DNA of 64,000 nucleotides from Chloroflexota bacterium (GTDB lineage Bacteria > Chloroflexota > Anaerolineae > UBA4142). Below are positions 1 to 10,200 of this stretch, piece after piece. Numbering within the stretch: the stretch's first letter is position 1; every line of letters starts with the position of its first letter. Below the pieces are notes generated by a model. The model made no database searches, was not told the origin of the DNA, and saw only the letters and a program-made list of their open reading frames with translations. Location of the stretch: the NCBI GenBank assembly GCA_016219275.1, contig JACRBM010000045.1, positions 43,722-107,721 on the forward strand, in the 5' to 3' direction. Position numbers and translations under genes: made by a program.

Positions 1-2
1 AA

Positions 3-662
3 TTCGTCGTCATAGACAAACAAGCGGTGTGGACCGGTTCGTGGAATTTCACCGAGAACGACACGTATCGCTACAACAACAACGGCATCTTGATTCAGTC
101 GTCGGAACTGGCGCGCAACTATACGGCGACGTTCGAGAAAATGTTTGGCGACAAGAAATTCGGTCCGGCGCGCAAAGCGGGCGGCACGACACCCCGTTTG
201 ACGATTGACGGCGTGCCCGTCGAAAATTATTTCGCGCCAGAAGACAAGGTGGCGGGAAAAATCGTCGCGCGGTTGAAGCAAGCGACGCGCACGATTGATT
301 TTCTCGCGTTTTCGTTCACCGACGACGACATTGGCAATACGGTGCGCGAGCGCGCACAAAACGGCGTCCAGGTGCGCGGCGTGTTCGAGAACACCGGCTC
401 GGAAACGCAATTCAGCGAATACGGCAAAATGAAACGCGCGGGACTGGATGTGTGGCAGGACGGTAATCCGTATCTGATGCACCACAAAGTGTTCATCGTG
501 GATGGCAAGACGGTCATCCTGGGTTCCTTCAACTTTTCGCAGAACGCCGAGACCGAGAACGACGAGAATTTGTTGATCATTGACGACGCGTCACTCGCGC
601 AGGCATTCACCGCCGAGTTTGCGCGCGTGTACGCGCAAGCGAAGAATCCGCCAAAGAAATAG
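3..662 (+). CDS. Phospholipase D-like domain protein, 5' partial
   Basis: The reading frame is open at the window edge, so the start lies outside. The first codons read FVVID, the tail of an HxKxxxxD (HKD) motif whose His and Lys are upstream of the window, followed by VWTGSWNFTEND. A complete second HKD motif (HHKVFIVDGKTVILGSFNFS) lies in the last third. Two HKD motifs form one active site in the PLD superfamily, which includes phospholipases, cardiolipin synthases and non-specific nucleases. The short spacing and the GSFNFS sequence resemble PLD-like nuclease/phosphodiesterase members more than cardiolipin synthase. Whether an export signal or extra domain lies upstream cannot be seen. The family assignment is firm; the substrate is unknown. 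Confidence 0.85.
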   Translation, partial: FVVIDKQAVWTGSWNFTENDTYRYNNNGILIQSSELARNYTATFEKMFGDKKFGPARKAGGTTPRLTIDGVPVENYFAPEDKVAGKIVARLKQATRTIDFLAFSFTDDDIGNTVRERAQNGVQVRGVFENTGSETQFSEYGKMKRAGLDVWQDGNPYLMHHKVFIVDGKTVILGSFNFSQNAETENDENLLIIDDASLAQAFTAEFARVYAQAKNPPKK

Positions 663-862
663 ATGGGCGATTGAAATCGCCTCGGCAGGGCGTTTCGCCG
701 AGCGTCCACCTTCGTGGACGCATGTCTCGCCCGCGCAGGCGGGCGATCAGCCGTAGGTTCACACGGGGCAATTTCCATTGCCACTGTTGTAGCACATGCG
801 TTGAGCCAGAAAATATCGCACCCGATTCGTGTGAACCGGGTGCCCAGTGTTCATACGATACA

Positions 863-893
863 GATACCAGGTTTCTCCAAGAAACCTGGTATC
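863..893. terminator. Perfect hairpin at the fabF 3' end (AAACCTGG family)
   Basis: A 14-bp perfect stem (GATACCAGGTTTCT, loop CCA) directly abuts the fabF stop codon (894-896). It belongs to a family of AAACCTGG-type hairpins that recur at gene ends in this window (16305-16337, 30696-30726). The rest of 663-862 holds small GC hairpins and no credible gene. The hairpin probably terminates or stabilises the fabF transcript and could also act on the plus-strand gene; there is no classic U-tract. Confidence 0.55.
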
Positions 894-2234
894 TTATTGA
901 TAGCGCGCGAGAATCAGGCACGCGTTTTGCCCGCCAAAGCCAAACGAGTTGGACATGGCGATCGCGACCTTTGCCGCGCGCGCGACGTTTGGCACGTAAT
1001 CGAGATCGCACACTGGGTCGGGTGTTTCGTAATTCGCGGTCGGGTGAATTTTTTGATCGCGGATCGTCAGTGCACACACCACGGCTTCCAACGCGCCTGC
1101 CGCGCCCATCGTATGCCCGATCATAGATTTCGTCGCGCTGATCGGAACCTGGTAGGCGCGTTCGCCAAAAACATTTTTGACCGCGAGCGTTTCGCTCGGA
1201 TCGTTCAGCATCGTCGCCGTGCCGTGCGCGTTGATGTAATCTATCTGCTCGTGTGAAATGCCCGCGTCCGCTAACCCATCGCGCATGACCTGGGTCGCGC
1301 CAATCGCCTGCGGATCGGACGCGACAAAGTGATACGCGTCCGAATTCGCGGCATAGCCGATGATCTCGGCGTAGATGCGCGCGCCGCGCACGCGCGCGTG
1401 CTCCAAACTTTCGAGTATCACAATCGCCGCGCCCTCGCCGATGACCAAGCCATCGCGATTTTTGTCGAACGGGCGACACGCGCGCGCGGGATCGTCGTTG
1501 CGCGTGGACAAGGCGCGCATCGCGCCGAACGCGGTAAATACAATGTCGGAAATGATCGCGTCCGTGCCGCCGGCGAGCATCACATCCGCCGCGCCGCGTC
1601 GAATCACTTCGGTTGCCGCGCCAATCGCATCGGTGCCCGCCGCACAGGATGTGACGACCGTGTTGTTGAAACCGCGCGCGCGATGCTGATTGGCGACGTA
1701 GAACGCCGGCATATTCGGCAGGATCACCGCCGCGAGGAAAGGACTCACGCGCCCGGCGCCTTGACGCGTATACGCGTCGTGCTCTTTGATGGCTTCGACA
1801 AAACCGCCCAGTCCCGTGCCGAGCACCACGCCCGCGCGCGGATTCTCGCCGAGGTTCTGTTTCAACCCAGCATCGTCGAGCGCATCCTTCGCCGCCGCAA
1901 GCGCGAACAAGGTTGCCCGTCCCATTCGCCGCGCGTCTTTCGCTTCGATGTTGTACCGGGTCGCGTCGAATTGCTTGACCTCGCCGGCGATACGCGTGCG
2001 ATACTGACTGGCATCGAACACGGTGACCGCGCCAATCCCCGATTTACCGGCGAGCAAGTTTTGCCAAAATCCATCGAGCGTCAACCCCAGCGGTGTGATC
2101 GCGCCCATCCCGGTAATCACAACGCGTGTGCGATTAGTTCGTGGTGGCATTTCAGTTGTAGAGTTTGTCATCATGTTGTTGGTCACTATGGCGAGATTTT
2201 GTTTCATTCTACTCGACATTAGATGAATCGGCAA
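894..2234 (-). CDS. fabF: Beta-ketoacyl-ACP synthase II (FabF type)
   Basis: Condenses malonyl-ACP with acyl-ACP in the elongation step of fatty-acid synthesis. The thiolase-fold sequence carries the full Cys-His-His triad: Cys197 in TSCAAG, His337 in NAHGTAT and His374 in IGHTMGAAG. The family-typical N-terminus (RVVITGMGAITPLG) begins near residue 37. The TTG at 2234 has an AGGAG 8 nt upstream, the best ribosome-binding site here. ATG codons at 2219, 2174, 2171 and 2150 lack one, although a start at 2150 (418 residues) would match family length better, so the N-terminal 28 residues are uncertain. No acpP, fabD or fabG is adjacent, so the gene stands alone rather than in a fab operon. A related polyketide-type ketosynthase is possible but less likely given the close match to FabF. 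Confidence 0.93.
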   Translation of the reverse strand: MPIHLMSSRMKQNLAIVTNNMMTNSTTEMPPRTNRTRVVITGMGAITPLGLTLDGFWQNLLAGKSGIGAVTVFDASQYRTRIAGEVKQFDATRYNIEAKDARRMGRATLFALAAAKDALDDAGLKQNLGENPRAGVVLGTGLGGFVEAIKEHDAYTRQGAGRVSPFLAAVILPNMPAFYVANQHRARGFNNTVVTSCAAGTDAIGAATEVIRRGAADVMLAGGTDAIISDIVFTAFGAMRALSTRNDDPARACRPFDKNRDGLVIGEGAAIVILESLEHARVRGARIYAEIIGYAANSDAYHFVASDPQAIGATQVMRDGLADAGISHEQIDYINAHGTATMLNDPSETLAVKNVFGERAYQVPISATKSMIGHTMGAAGALEAVVCALTIRDQKIHPTANYETPDPVCDLDYVPNVARAAKVAIAMSNSFGFGGQNACLILARYQ

Positions 2235-2297
2235 AAGAGGCGCTCCTCTCAGCGGCGGGCATGCGCTCCGATACTGCCCACCTCAGTGGTGAGCGGG

Positions 2298-3452
2298 CTA
2301 AACGCGCGCGAATTCACTGTGGATTTCGTTCAGTTGATGATCCAGTCCTGCTTGTGTCGCAATTCTGGTTGATTCGCGAATCAAATACTTGAAATCATCC
2401 CCCGTGTCGCCTTGCGCCAGATGCAACCGAGCGAACGTGCGCAAGAAAATCACTTGATGCAACTGTCCGAGCTGGGCGATTTTGCTCATCCGCTCAAACT
2501 GGGGCGTCAGTACCCGTTGCGCGTCTTTGAGATTACCGTGCTGGATATACGCGCGTGCCAGCGATTGGGAGATCAGAAAAAACAGAAATTGGTCAAACTC
2601 GTCTGTCCGCGTTTCAAAGATCGAACGAACTTGATCGTACTGATTCTCGGCTTCGGTGATCGAAAACCTGGGAATGCCTTCCAGTGCGTTGAGCGCATCC
2701 CGATACAGGTGCGGTTTCCAGAATGCCGCATTGCGTTGCAGAGCTTGGCTTGCTTCTACCTCCTGGCATTTTTGATGCGCCTCCCGATAGAGTTTCATGT
2801 TGTGATAGGAAACCGCCTCGGAACGGATGGCATTGACCTTGAAAAAATCGAGCCGTTCCTGGGTCGTCTGATACTCGCGCGGGTCATTGATATTTTCCGA
2901 AATGAGTTTCGCCCGTTTAGCATACCAGAATGCTTCGTAGTTGCGATTCAGGATGCACAGCGCATCGTGGTTTAGCATACAGAGTTCAATATAATGGATC
3001 GGGTCCCGATTTGGATTGACGGCGCGAATCAACGATCCAGCCGCTATATCAACCTGGCGGTAATGCGCTCGCGCGATCTCTGGATCTCGCGCAAAGGTCG
3101 CGGTTCCATGCGCCTGCCTAATTTCGTTGACTAGCGCCTCGACCGATTGATCGCGAACTATTGAATCAACTTGTCTCCGCGCGTTCCGTTTGAGCGCCCA
3201 AATTTGCTCCACGTGAAATAGCCACGCCTCGCGTTCTTGCTTCGACAAGGGCAACGCCTCGGCAATCCGCTTGGCGGTCCGCAGGCGTGGAACACTGCGC
3301 CGCCCTCGAATGTAACTGATATAAATCGGCGTCACGCCGGCTTGTTCGGCGAAGGCGCGTTCTCCCCCACGTACGCGTAGGACGCTGTCGAGCGTTGCGA
3401 CGACCACCTCTTGCTCAACGTCTATTTCCTGAGCCGCACTAATCAGAAACAT
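2298..3452 (-). CDS. XRE-family HTH regulator with C-terminal helical (TPR-like) repeats
   Basis: A 384-residue protein. Residues about 24-70 form an XRE-type helix-turn-helix (AFAEQAGVTPIYISYIRGRR, then a PxLxTAxRIAEAL-like helix). The rest, from about 115 on, is all-helical with TPR-like paired helices such as LFFLISQSLARAYIQHGN. HTH plus a C-terminal TPR superhelix is the architecture of peptide-sensing RRNPP regulators, though many orphan Chloroflexota proteins share it. The ATG at 3452 is chosen because GAGG sits 6 nt upstream and the longer frame adds an unconvincing 38-residue tail. It is transcribed away from the small Cys-rich peptide gene at 3710, leaving a 257-bp shared control region. 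I infer local regulation of the peptide and perhaps of the CHAT/NACHT genes. The ligand is unknown. Confidence 0.7.
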   Translation of the reverse strand: MFLISAAQEIDVEQEVVVATLDSVLRVRGGERAFAEQAGVTPIYISYIRGRRSVPRLRTAKRIAEALPLSKQEREAWLFHVEQIWALKRNARRQVDSIVRDQSVEALVNEIRQAHGTATFARDPEIARAHYRQVDIAAGSLIRAVNPNRDPIHYIELCMLNHDALCILNRNYEAFWYAKRAKLISENINDPREYQTTQERLDFFKVNAIRSEAVSYHNMKLYREAHQKCQEVEASQALQRNAAFWKPHLYRDALNALEGIPRFSITEAENQYDQVRSIFETRTDEFDQFLFFLISQSLARAYIQHGNLKDAQRVLTPQFERMSKIAQLGQLHQVIFLRTFARLHLAQGDTGDDFKYLIRESTRIATQAGLDHQLNEIHSEFARV

Positions 3453-3709
3453 CTCCCGCCTCAAAATTGATCGTGAAATTAAACAACCGTTTCCGTGAAG
3501 AGTCGTAGGATGGCTACAGGTGAAGGGAAAATTGGCTAGCCCACAAGCATCGCGATGGTGAAGCAAACAGCCCTTCTACCGTAACAATGTTTCGGCGATA
3601 CGAACTGGGTCGTAAACAGAATCATGCCACGCGCGAGGTATGGTCCATGATTGAACTACCGGTCATGTGTCGTTCGAGACAACTCTCGATTCTCAAGGAG
3701 ATGAAACAG

Positions 3710-3901
3710 ATGAAAACGCTCACGGTGTTTCTCATTGTCGCTTTGGTGCTCGTTGGCGTTGGAGCACTGGCAGTCCAGGCGCTGACCATATCGAGCAATT
3801 CGACGGAACCTGCTGTCCCCGTGCTTTCGATCAGCGAACCGGAACCGCCGGTCTACATGGCTTGCGATCCGGTACCATGCGGTTGCCCAAACGGTTGCTA
3901 G
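3710..3901 (+). CDS. Small exported Cys-rich peptide precursor (63 residues)
   Basis: Encodes 63 residues: a short positive N-terminus (MKT), a 20-residue hydrophobic core ending VQALT, a Ser/Pro/Glu-rich linker, and a compact tail CDPVPCGCPNGC with four Cys. This looks like an exported or membrane-anchored precursor whose C-terminus is the functional part. The ATG at 3710 has AAGGAG 9 nt upstream; the ATG at 3701 abuts the same AAGGAG and is less likely. It faces the XRE/TPR regulator (start 3452) and converges on the TPR-CHAT gene. Possible roles are a signalling peptide sensed by the regulator, a small toxin, or a metal-binding peptide. I do not recognise the family. The Cys-rich end would be atypical of known linear RRNPP pheromones. 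Confidence 0.6.
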   Translation: MKTLTVFLIVALVLVGVGALAVQALTISSNSTEPAVPVLSISEPEPPVYMACDPVPCGCPNGC

Positions 3902-3920
3902 GTCTGTAGTTCGAATCATG

Positions 3921-3947
3921 CTGAGAGGCATCGTACATGCCTCTCAG
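3921..3947. terminator. Hairpin between convergent genes
   Basis: An 11-bp perfect stem (CTGAGAGGCAT, loop CGTAC) lies between the peptide stop (3901) and the CHAT-gene stop (3958). It has no strong T-run on either side, so it is a plausible but weak bidirectional terminator. Confidence 0.4.
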
Positions 3948-3957
3948 CTCTCAATCG

Positions 3958-6900
3958 CTACGGTCGCCCGATCAGAGAAAAAGATGCCCATTGGTGAGCG
4001 GCGTAACCCGCGCGAATCATTTCGACCTGGGCATTTTGTAGCGCGACCGCGGCGTTGCGCGTGTCATTGAGATGGCGATAGAACCGTTCGCTGAGTTCTG
4101 CCGTCGCTTGGTCTTCCACGTGCCACAAGGTCGCAAGAAGTGCCCGCGCACCCGCGTAGAAAAACACACGCGCCAAGCCGATCAATTCGTCCCCGCGTCC
4201 ACCCTGGCTCAACGCCGTCTGACATGCCGAGAGCGTGACCAAACGCGCTTTCAGATTCAAGTCGAAAATATCCACCGTCGTCAGCGCCTCATCTGCCAAC
4301 AATATGCGCGACCGATGCGGCGCAGTTTGATCGAGGATCGCGTGCGTCGCAAAATGTAGGATATCGAATTTTTGCAATTCCCCGGACGCATCCATCGCGA
4401 GCAACCTCTGCCGCGTGGCTTGCTCGCCCCAGAGAGATTGTGTGCGCGCGCTAAACATCCGGCTCACTCCATCCACTTCGCGCGCGGCGGCGGGAAGCGA
4501 ACACATCTGACTTCCAAAATCGGACATTCCCAGGACGAGCACTTGCGCGATGTCGGATTTCATCGTTTCACTGCCCAGGACTTGGAACGCTTGGAGATTC
4601 GGCGCGTAGAGCACGGTGTGTCGCTCGATCAAATAGTTGCCCTCATTCGGCGCGACGAGCGCGTGAAATGGCAAGGCATGCAAAGACCCGTGCGGTGAGA
4701 CGATCAGCGTCGTCCCCAGTTTTTCTGGAATGAGCAAGCGATGCAGATGCTGCAATGATTTGGCTCCGGAATTGGATGCCGCCGTGTTGTGTAACGTACC
4801 CCGATAAACAAGTTCTCTCTGGTCAGGTTCCGCGGACGCGCATTGAGCCAGGATGGCGCGGTCGTACGCCGAGAGTTTTCTTTGCTCGCTCCTCACCGCA
4901 TCCGGAAAAATCATGACGATGGTCAGACGATCCTCGGTCAAGTAATAGTCCAAAGCCGTCCAGTCCGAATCGAAAGAAGAGTTTGCCGCCGCGCGAAATC
5001 GTTCCAAATCAAAAGGCGCCGGCTCGGAAACGCCCGCCAATCCAGCCGTCGCCAGGCGCAGTTGCGAAACGACGTCTTCGTACATTTGGTTCAACGCCGT
5101 CCATTCTTCCAACTCCGTTGCCGCCGCTGACTGCAGATCGCGTCCGCGCAAGGATTCGCCATTGCGCGGCGTTGTTTGTACGACGATGTGTTGACGCAGT
5201 TCGTCGAGTTTGTACCGCAAATCTTTTTCACGCGCGATCAAATCGGCTACGCGCGCATCGTCGCGATGCTCGCGCAGTTTCCACTCGCGCGGTTGTAACA
5301 GAGATAGAAAGGTGCGCGCCTTGCTCGCTTCGATGATTTCCAACGCGGCGTGCATCGCGTTTTGCGCGAGTGCGCACGCGAGCGCCTGGTCGAAGACGGC
5401 TTGACGCGGCGCGAAGAAATCGTTGCTGATCTGTTCGGTCACGAGGATCGCGCGCGAACTCGCGATCGTGCGGACGGCGCTCAAATAGTGATCGAGCGCG
5501 ACGACCTGGTCGCCGGTCGCCATCGCGCAACGTCCCAAGCCATAGTCGGCGCGCCAGACCTGGTCGGGAAATCCCGGCGCAAGGACCGCGCGCGCGCGTT
5601 GAAAGAACTCGCGCGCCTCCGCAAATTCGTTCCACATCAAACGCATTTCGCCTTCGGTCAGGTCGCAGAGCGCGCCATCCACGATCTGGGAATGTTTAGC
5701 GAAAAGCAGCCGGGCATTTTCGATCCTGGCAAGCGCGCGTTTCCGGTCACCGCGCGCGGCGGTCGCTTGCGCCAACAAACGATCGCACAACGCGATGTAC
5801 GAATCAAACTGGTCGGTCACCGCGACGTGACGCGCGCGCTTCAAGCACGTGACCGCTTTGGCAAACTGACCTTGTACTAGATAGAGATGCGCCAGATCAA
5901 TTTGTTGTGAAACGAACCGGTCGCCCGTCGCTGGACCGGTCAAGTTCATTCTTGCTTGCAGATGCGCCAATGCTTCGGCAGATTGACCTAGTTGGCGATG
6001 ACACGCCGCGAGCTGGGCGTGATTGCCCGCCGCAACGGACGTCAGTCCTTTCGCGTCCGCAATTTGCAGAGCGCGATAGTGGAGATCGAGCGCCTGAGCG
6101 AACCGCCCTTGCTTGGCATAAACCAAACCGATATTCGTGTAAATTCGCGCGACTCGCGCTTCGCGCCCTTCTGCCAGAGCCGACTGGGCGACTTGCTGAT
6201 ACAACGCCAATGCTTCATCATAGCGATTGAGCCGATAATAGACATTGGCTAGATTGATCGTGCAAGCCGAGAGGTGCCCGTGCAGATCGTGCGCGATAAA
6301 ATAGTCGCGGGCTTGCTGGAGCACTTGGAGCGCCTCGGCAAAATGATTGAGGCGATCACATGCCATCCCCAATTCCATATTGCACGTCGCATGAAAGAAT
6401 CCAACTTGTAGATCGGCGAATTGGCGTTGCGCCGCGATGAATAATTCTTTTGCTTGGGTGTACCGACCTGCCGCCCACGCGGCTGAACCACGTAACGGCA
6501 GGCAGAAAGCGGCATCAAGAGTGGCGTTCTCCGCTTCAAACCTCGATTGCAATTGTTCGAGGAGAGGTACGGCATCGCCCTGTTCGCAGAGAATGTAGGT
6601 GTGCGCCAATTCGCGTTCACACCGCGCGGCATCCAAGGGCAGCGCATGGGCTTGGAATGTATCGCGCGCTTTCTCGAACAGCGCGATGGCTTCGAGGTAA
6701 AACGACTGATCGCGTAAGGTGTGCGCTTGAATCCAGTCGCCGCGCGTGTGGATGAGCGGCGACGAAGTGGACGCGCGCGCGCGTTCGATCAACGCAAGCG
6801 TTTGTTCGCGGTCGCCGATAAAAACATACGCCCACGCCAATTCGCACAGCGCGCGCGCGGCGTGTTCGTGATCGCCGCATGCAGAAAACTGGGTCGCGGC

Positions 6901-7128
6901 GGTTTCGCAGAGAGGCAACGCCTCGCGAAATTCGCCTAGACGATTTAGGACGATCGCGAGCGTTAGCGCGGACTCGGTTTGAACGCGTGTGTCATTTTGC
7001 GTTTGCGCGAGTTGATAGGCGTGACGCGCGAGGATCAATGCCTGTTGCGGCGCTTGATCGAGGCAAGCCAGTGCATTGTCGTGGAGGAGCGGCATTTCTG
7101 TTTTTCTCATTTCGTAAAATAAACGCAT
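3958..7128 (-). CDS. TPR-CHAT caspase-like protease
   Basis: A 1056-residue protein. Residues about 15-600 are many consecutive TPR repeats, for example ALEIIEASKARTFLSLLQ at the boundary. The last 300 residues are a CHAT domain of the caspase/separase clan. The catalytic dyad is intact: His929 in LHFATHAIL and Cys969 in TLSACQTALSQGG, followed by the usual GRGDELIGLARVFFYAGA and LWHVED motifs. CHAT proteases act as regulated effectors of cell death or defence, with the TPR array usually receiving the trigger. No signal peptide or membrane segment is visible, so it should be cytosolic. The ATG at 7128 has GAGAAG just upstream. It is divergent from the NACHT-FGE gene at 7252 with only 123 bp between them, so co-regulation is likely. 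The target protein is unknown. Confidence 0.9.
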   Translation of the reverse strand: MRLFYEMRKTEMPLLHDNALACLDQAPQQALILARHAYQLAQTQNDTRVQTESALTLAIVLNRLGEFREALPLCETAATQFSACGDHEHAARALCELAWAYVFIGDREQTLALIERARASTSSPLIHTRGDWIQAHTLRDQSFYLEAIALFEKARDTFQAHALPLDAARCERELAHTYILCEQGDAVPLLEQLQSRFEAENATLDAAFCLPLRGSAAWAAGRYTQAKELFIAAQRQFADLQVGFFHATCNMELGMACDRLNHFAEALQVLQQARDYFIAHDLHGHLSACTINLANVYYRLNRYDEALALYQQVAQSALAEGREARVARIYTNIGLVYAKQGRFAQALDLHYRALQIADAKGLTSVAAGNHAQLAACHRQLGQSAEALAHLQARMNLTGPATGDRFVSQQIDLAHLYLVQGQFAKAVTCLKRARHVAVTDQFDSYIALCDRLLAQATAARGDRKRALARIENARLLFAKHSQIVDGALCDLTEGEMRLMWNEFAEAREFFQRARAVLAPGFPDQVWRADYGLGRCAMATGDQVVALDHYLSAVRTIASSRAILVTEQISNDFFAPRQAVFDQALACALAQNAMHAALEIIEASKARTFLSLLQPREWKLREHRDDARVADLIAREKDLRYKLDELRQHIVVQTTPRNGESLRGRDLQSAAATELEEWTALNQMYEDVVSQLRLATAGLAGVSEPAPFDLERFRAAANSSFDSDWTALDYYLTEDRLTIVMIFPDAVRSEQRKLSAYDRAILAQCASAEPDQRELVYRGTLHNTAASNSGAKSLQHLHRLLIPEKLGTTLIVSPHGSLHALPFHALVAPNEGNYLIERHTVLYAPNLQAFQVLGSETMKSDIAQVLVLGMSDFGSQMCSLPAAAREVDGVSRMFSARTQSLWGEQATRQRLLAMDASGELQKFDILHFATHAILDQTAPHRSRILLADEALTTVDIFDLNLKARLVTLSACQTALSQGGRGDELIGLARVFFYAGARALLATLWHVEDQATAELSERFYRHLNDTRNAAVALQNAQVEMIRAGYAAHQWASFSLIGRP

Positions 7129-7143
7129 CTCTTCTCACCAAAC

Positions 7144-7172
7144 ATTGTAGCAGGTTTTTGACACTCCTCCAA
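7144..7172 (-). promoter_or_regulatory. Candidate promoter of the TPR-CHAT gene
   Basis: Reading the minus strand, TTGGAG (7172-7167) and TACAAT (7149-7144) are separated by 17 nt. The predicted transcript start is only about 9 nt before the ATG. It overlaps the oppositely directed NACHT promoter. The -35 match is moderate. Confidence 0.45.
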
Positions 7173-7186
7173 ACCCAGAGTAGAAT
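7158..7186 (+). promoter_or_regulatory. Sigma-70-type promoter of the NACHT-FGE/DGR unit
   Basis: TTGACA (7158-7163), a 17-nt spacer and TAGAAT (7181-7186) precede the NACHT-FGE start at 7252. The -35 is a perfect consensus. The region is shared with the divergent CHAT-gene promoter, so one regulator could control both. Confidence 0.6.
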
Positions 7187-7251
7187 GATTTTGACGCTCC
7201 CCGCGTCTGGCTGTCCATCTCGCTCGAAAATCTCAGTGAGGAGTGCGTACG

Positions 7252-10200
7252 ATGGATTCACTCATTCCCGATTTGGCGCTGGCGATCCAAGCCGCGACGC
7301 CGTTCATCCTTCAGAAACTCGTCGAGAAAGGTCTGATCGAACCGGCGGTCAAACCGTTGGCGAACAAGGTTCAAGCGCGCGCGACCAAAGGCGAGAAGGA
7401 TGCGGCGCTTGAGCAAGCCATTCTCGCGGCAATCAAGGACGTTGCCCCGCGCAAAAGTGATTCGCAGGCGGTCGCGTACGCGCGCAAGATTCGCCTTCAC
7501 GAAATCGTCGAACCTGGCAACGAAGCATTGCGCGATGAGATGATGCGTTTGGCGTTCCTCGCCACAACGAAAAGCCAGCGTCTTGTCCCGTTGAAACTGC
7601 TCGATGTTTTGCGCCTCAACCACGACCAGCGTCCGGCACTGGCAAGTTTCCTCTTTCATTTGCATCAGCGACTGAACGCGCTCCCCGACTATCAGCCGTT
7701 GCTTCAAGCCGCGCGTGACCAAGCCGTGATCAAAGAACTCAAAGCAATGGCGCGCGACCTGTCCGAACTAGTCGGCACAGTCGAAGAAACACGTAAAGGT
7801 AAGGCGGTCCGCGTGCGTGTCATCGCGGACGATTGGAGTGCCGAGCCGTACCTGCGCTACCTCGCGAATGTGTGCAACGTATTGCCTTTGCGCGTAATTG
7901 ATCCACAGTACGCTTCACCGACCGGCGAGACCGCAACGTTGAGCGATGTCTATACCAATCTCGAAGTCACGACGACGGTTCAAGTCAAAGTGGACAAACG
8001 CAAATCTCGCGAAGAGCAACCACAACTTATGGAACGCGAAAAGACGCGCCGCATGACTGTGCTCGAAGCCGTGTCTGATTCGAAATCGCGCCGACTTGTT
8101 TTGCTCGGCGATCCCGGCGGCGGCAAATCCACGTTCGTCAACTATCTCGCGTTCTGTCTTGCCAAGCATCAACTCGAACCGAAAGACAAATGGTTGGAGC
8201 GGTTGCCCGCGTGGACAGTTGGCGCGCTGGTGCCAGTTCGCATCATCTTGCGCGACTGGGTCGCGTGGGTAAGCGCGAACAATTCGCATCAGCCGAACGC
8301 GCAATTGCTTTGGGATTTCCTCAAACACGATCTCACGAGCCATGGCTTGGAGAACGAATTCGCGCCGCTCAAAAAACATCTGCTCGAACACGGCGGGCTA
8401 GTTTTACTCGATGGCTTGGATGAAGTGCCGGATGCGAATGCGCGCCGTGCTCTGCTCAAATCGGTGATCGAAGATTTCGAGCGCGGGTGCGGCAAGTGTC
8501 GCATCGTCGTGACGTGCCGACCGTACGCGTACGAAAAACGTGAGTGGAAATTGCCTGGCTTTGCCGAGCAAACCATCGCGCCGTTCAGTGATGAACAAAT
8601 TGAAAATTTCATTCGCGGTTGGTACCACGCGGTTGTCCAGGTGTCGGGGATGAATGCCGCGCTCGCGGAATCGAAAGCGAACGCCTTGATCGCAGCGTGC
8701 GGTCTGCCACACCTCGCCGAACTCGCGCCGCGTCCTCTGCTCCTTACGTTGATGGCGACCCTGCACACCTCGCGCGGTAAATTGCCGGATGATCGCGCCG
8801 AACTGTACGAGGATTGCGTACGGCTCTTGCTCGATTTTTGGCAACAGAACAAACGCGTGCAGATAGATGGGCAAACCGAATCCGAACAAGGGATTCTCGA
8901 CGCGCTCAGCATTTCACGCGACCGCTTGGAACAAGTATTGAATCAGATCGCGTTTACCGCGCACACGCGCCAGGGCAAGAGCGCGAATCGCCAAAACGTC
9001 ACGGCGGATATAAGCGGAGAGGAATTACGCAAGGTGCTTGTGCCGGCGTTCGGCGACGATTGGAACAAGGCGCAGACCGCGATTCACTATGTCCGCACGC
9101 GCGCGGGCTTGCTCATTGAACGCGAGCCGGACGTGTTCGCGTTTCCGCATCGCACGTTCCAAGAATTCCTGACCGCGCGGTTCGTCGTCAACTCGGAAGA
9201 TTTTCCCCAGAACCTTGCCGAGTGGGTTTGTAATGACCGCGCATGGTGGCGTGAAGTGTTCTTGCTGGCGGCAGGGCACGCGCGTCCGCGCGCGTTTGGC
9301 AATGCGGTTGCGCTCATCAACACACTGTGCGACAAGCCGTATCACCCTGGCGACAAGATGGAGGACACGGACGCGTATGCCGCCGCGCTTGCCGCGCAAG
9401 CCGCCGCCGACATTCACTTGAAAGAACGCGCGACGAGTCCGGGACGTTACCAAGATACACTCCGCAAATTGCAGACCTGGCTCGTTGGCACGCTCCGCGT
9501 CGCGCAAGGTGCACTGCCGCTCGTTGAACGCGCCAATGCCGGACGTATCCTGAGCGCGCTCGGCGATCCGCGCCCGGATGTGAATTGTGCGATTCCAGCG
9601 ATGGTAGATGTGCCAGCCGGCGAGTTTGTGATGGGAAGCGATACAAGTAATCAAGAGGACGAAAAGCCCCAGCATCGCGTAACACTGAACGCGTACCGCA
9701 TCGGCAAATATCCGGTGACGAACGCGCAGTACCGCCGCTTTGTGGATGATAAGGGATACACAAAATTTCATCGCGATTGCTGGACGGATGCGGGATGGAG
9801 TTGGCGCGAAAAGGAGAACATTGAGAAACCACCCTATCTCGATCATCCCGAATTTGGTTTGGACAATCATCCGGTCGTCGGTGTTTCTTGGTACGAAGCA
9901 CTCGCGTATTGCAACTGGCTCACCAAGACCAACCCAGGTCGCAAGTTTCGCTTGCCGACCGAAGCCGAATGGGAACGCGCCGCGCGACACACCGACGGGC
10001 GCGAGTACTCTTGGGAAGGCGAGTTCGATCCTGAAAAAGCGAATACCAGTGAAAGTAAAATCGGACGCACGACTGCAGTCGGTTCGTTCCCGCTAGGCGC
10101 GAGTACATGCGGTGCGCTCGATATGTCTGGGAATGTGTGGGAGTGGTGTAGTACGCGGTGGGGCAAAGGATACGAAAACCCGGAATTCAAATATCCTTAT

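Noticed and set aside
607..1479. Minus-strand 290-codon frame overlapping fabF
   Set aside because: It overlaps the conserved ketosynthase in another frame and has Arg-rich shadow composition.
3958..7128. Part of a type III-E CRISPR (gRAMP/Craspase) system
   Set aside because: TPR-CHAT occurs there, but the window has no gRAMP, Cas1/Cas2 or CRISPR array; TPR-CHAT proteins are widespread outside CRISPR.
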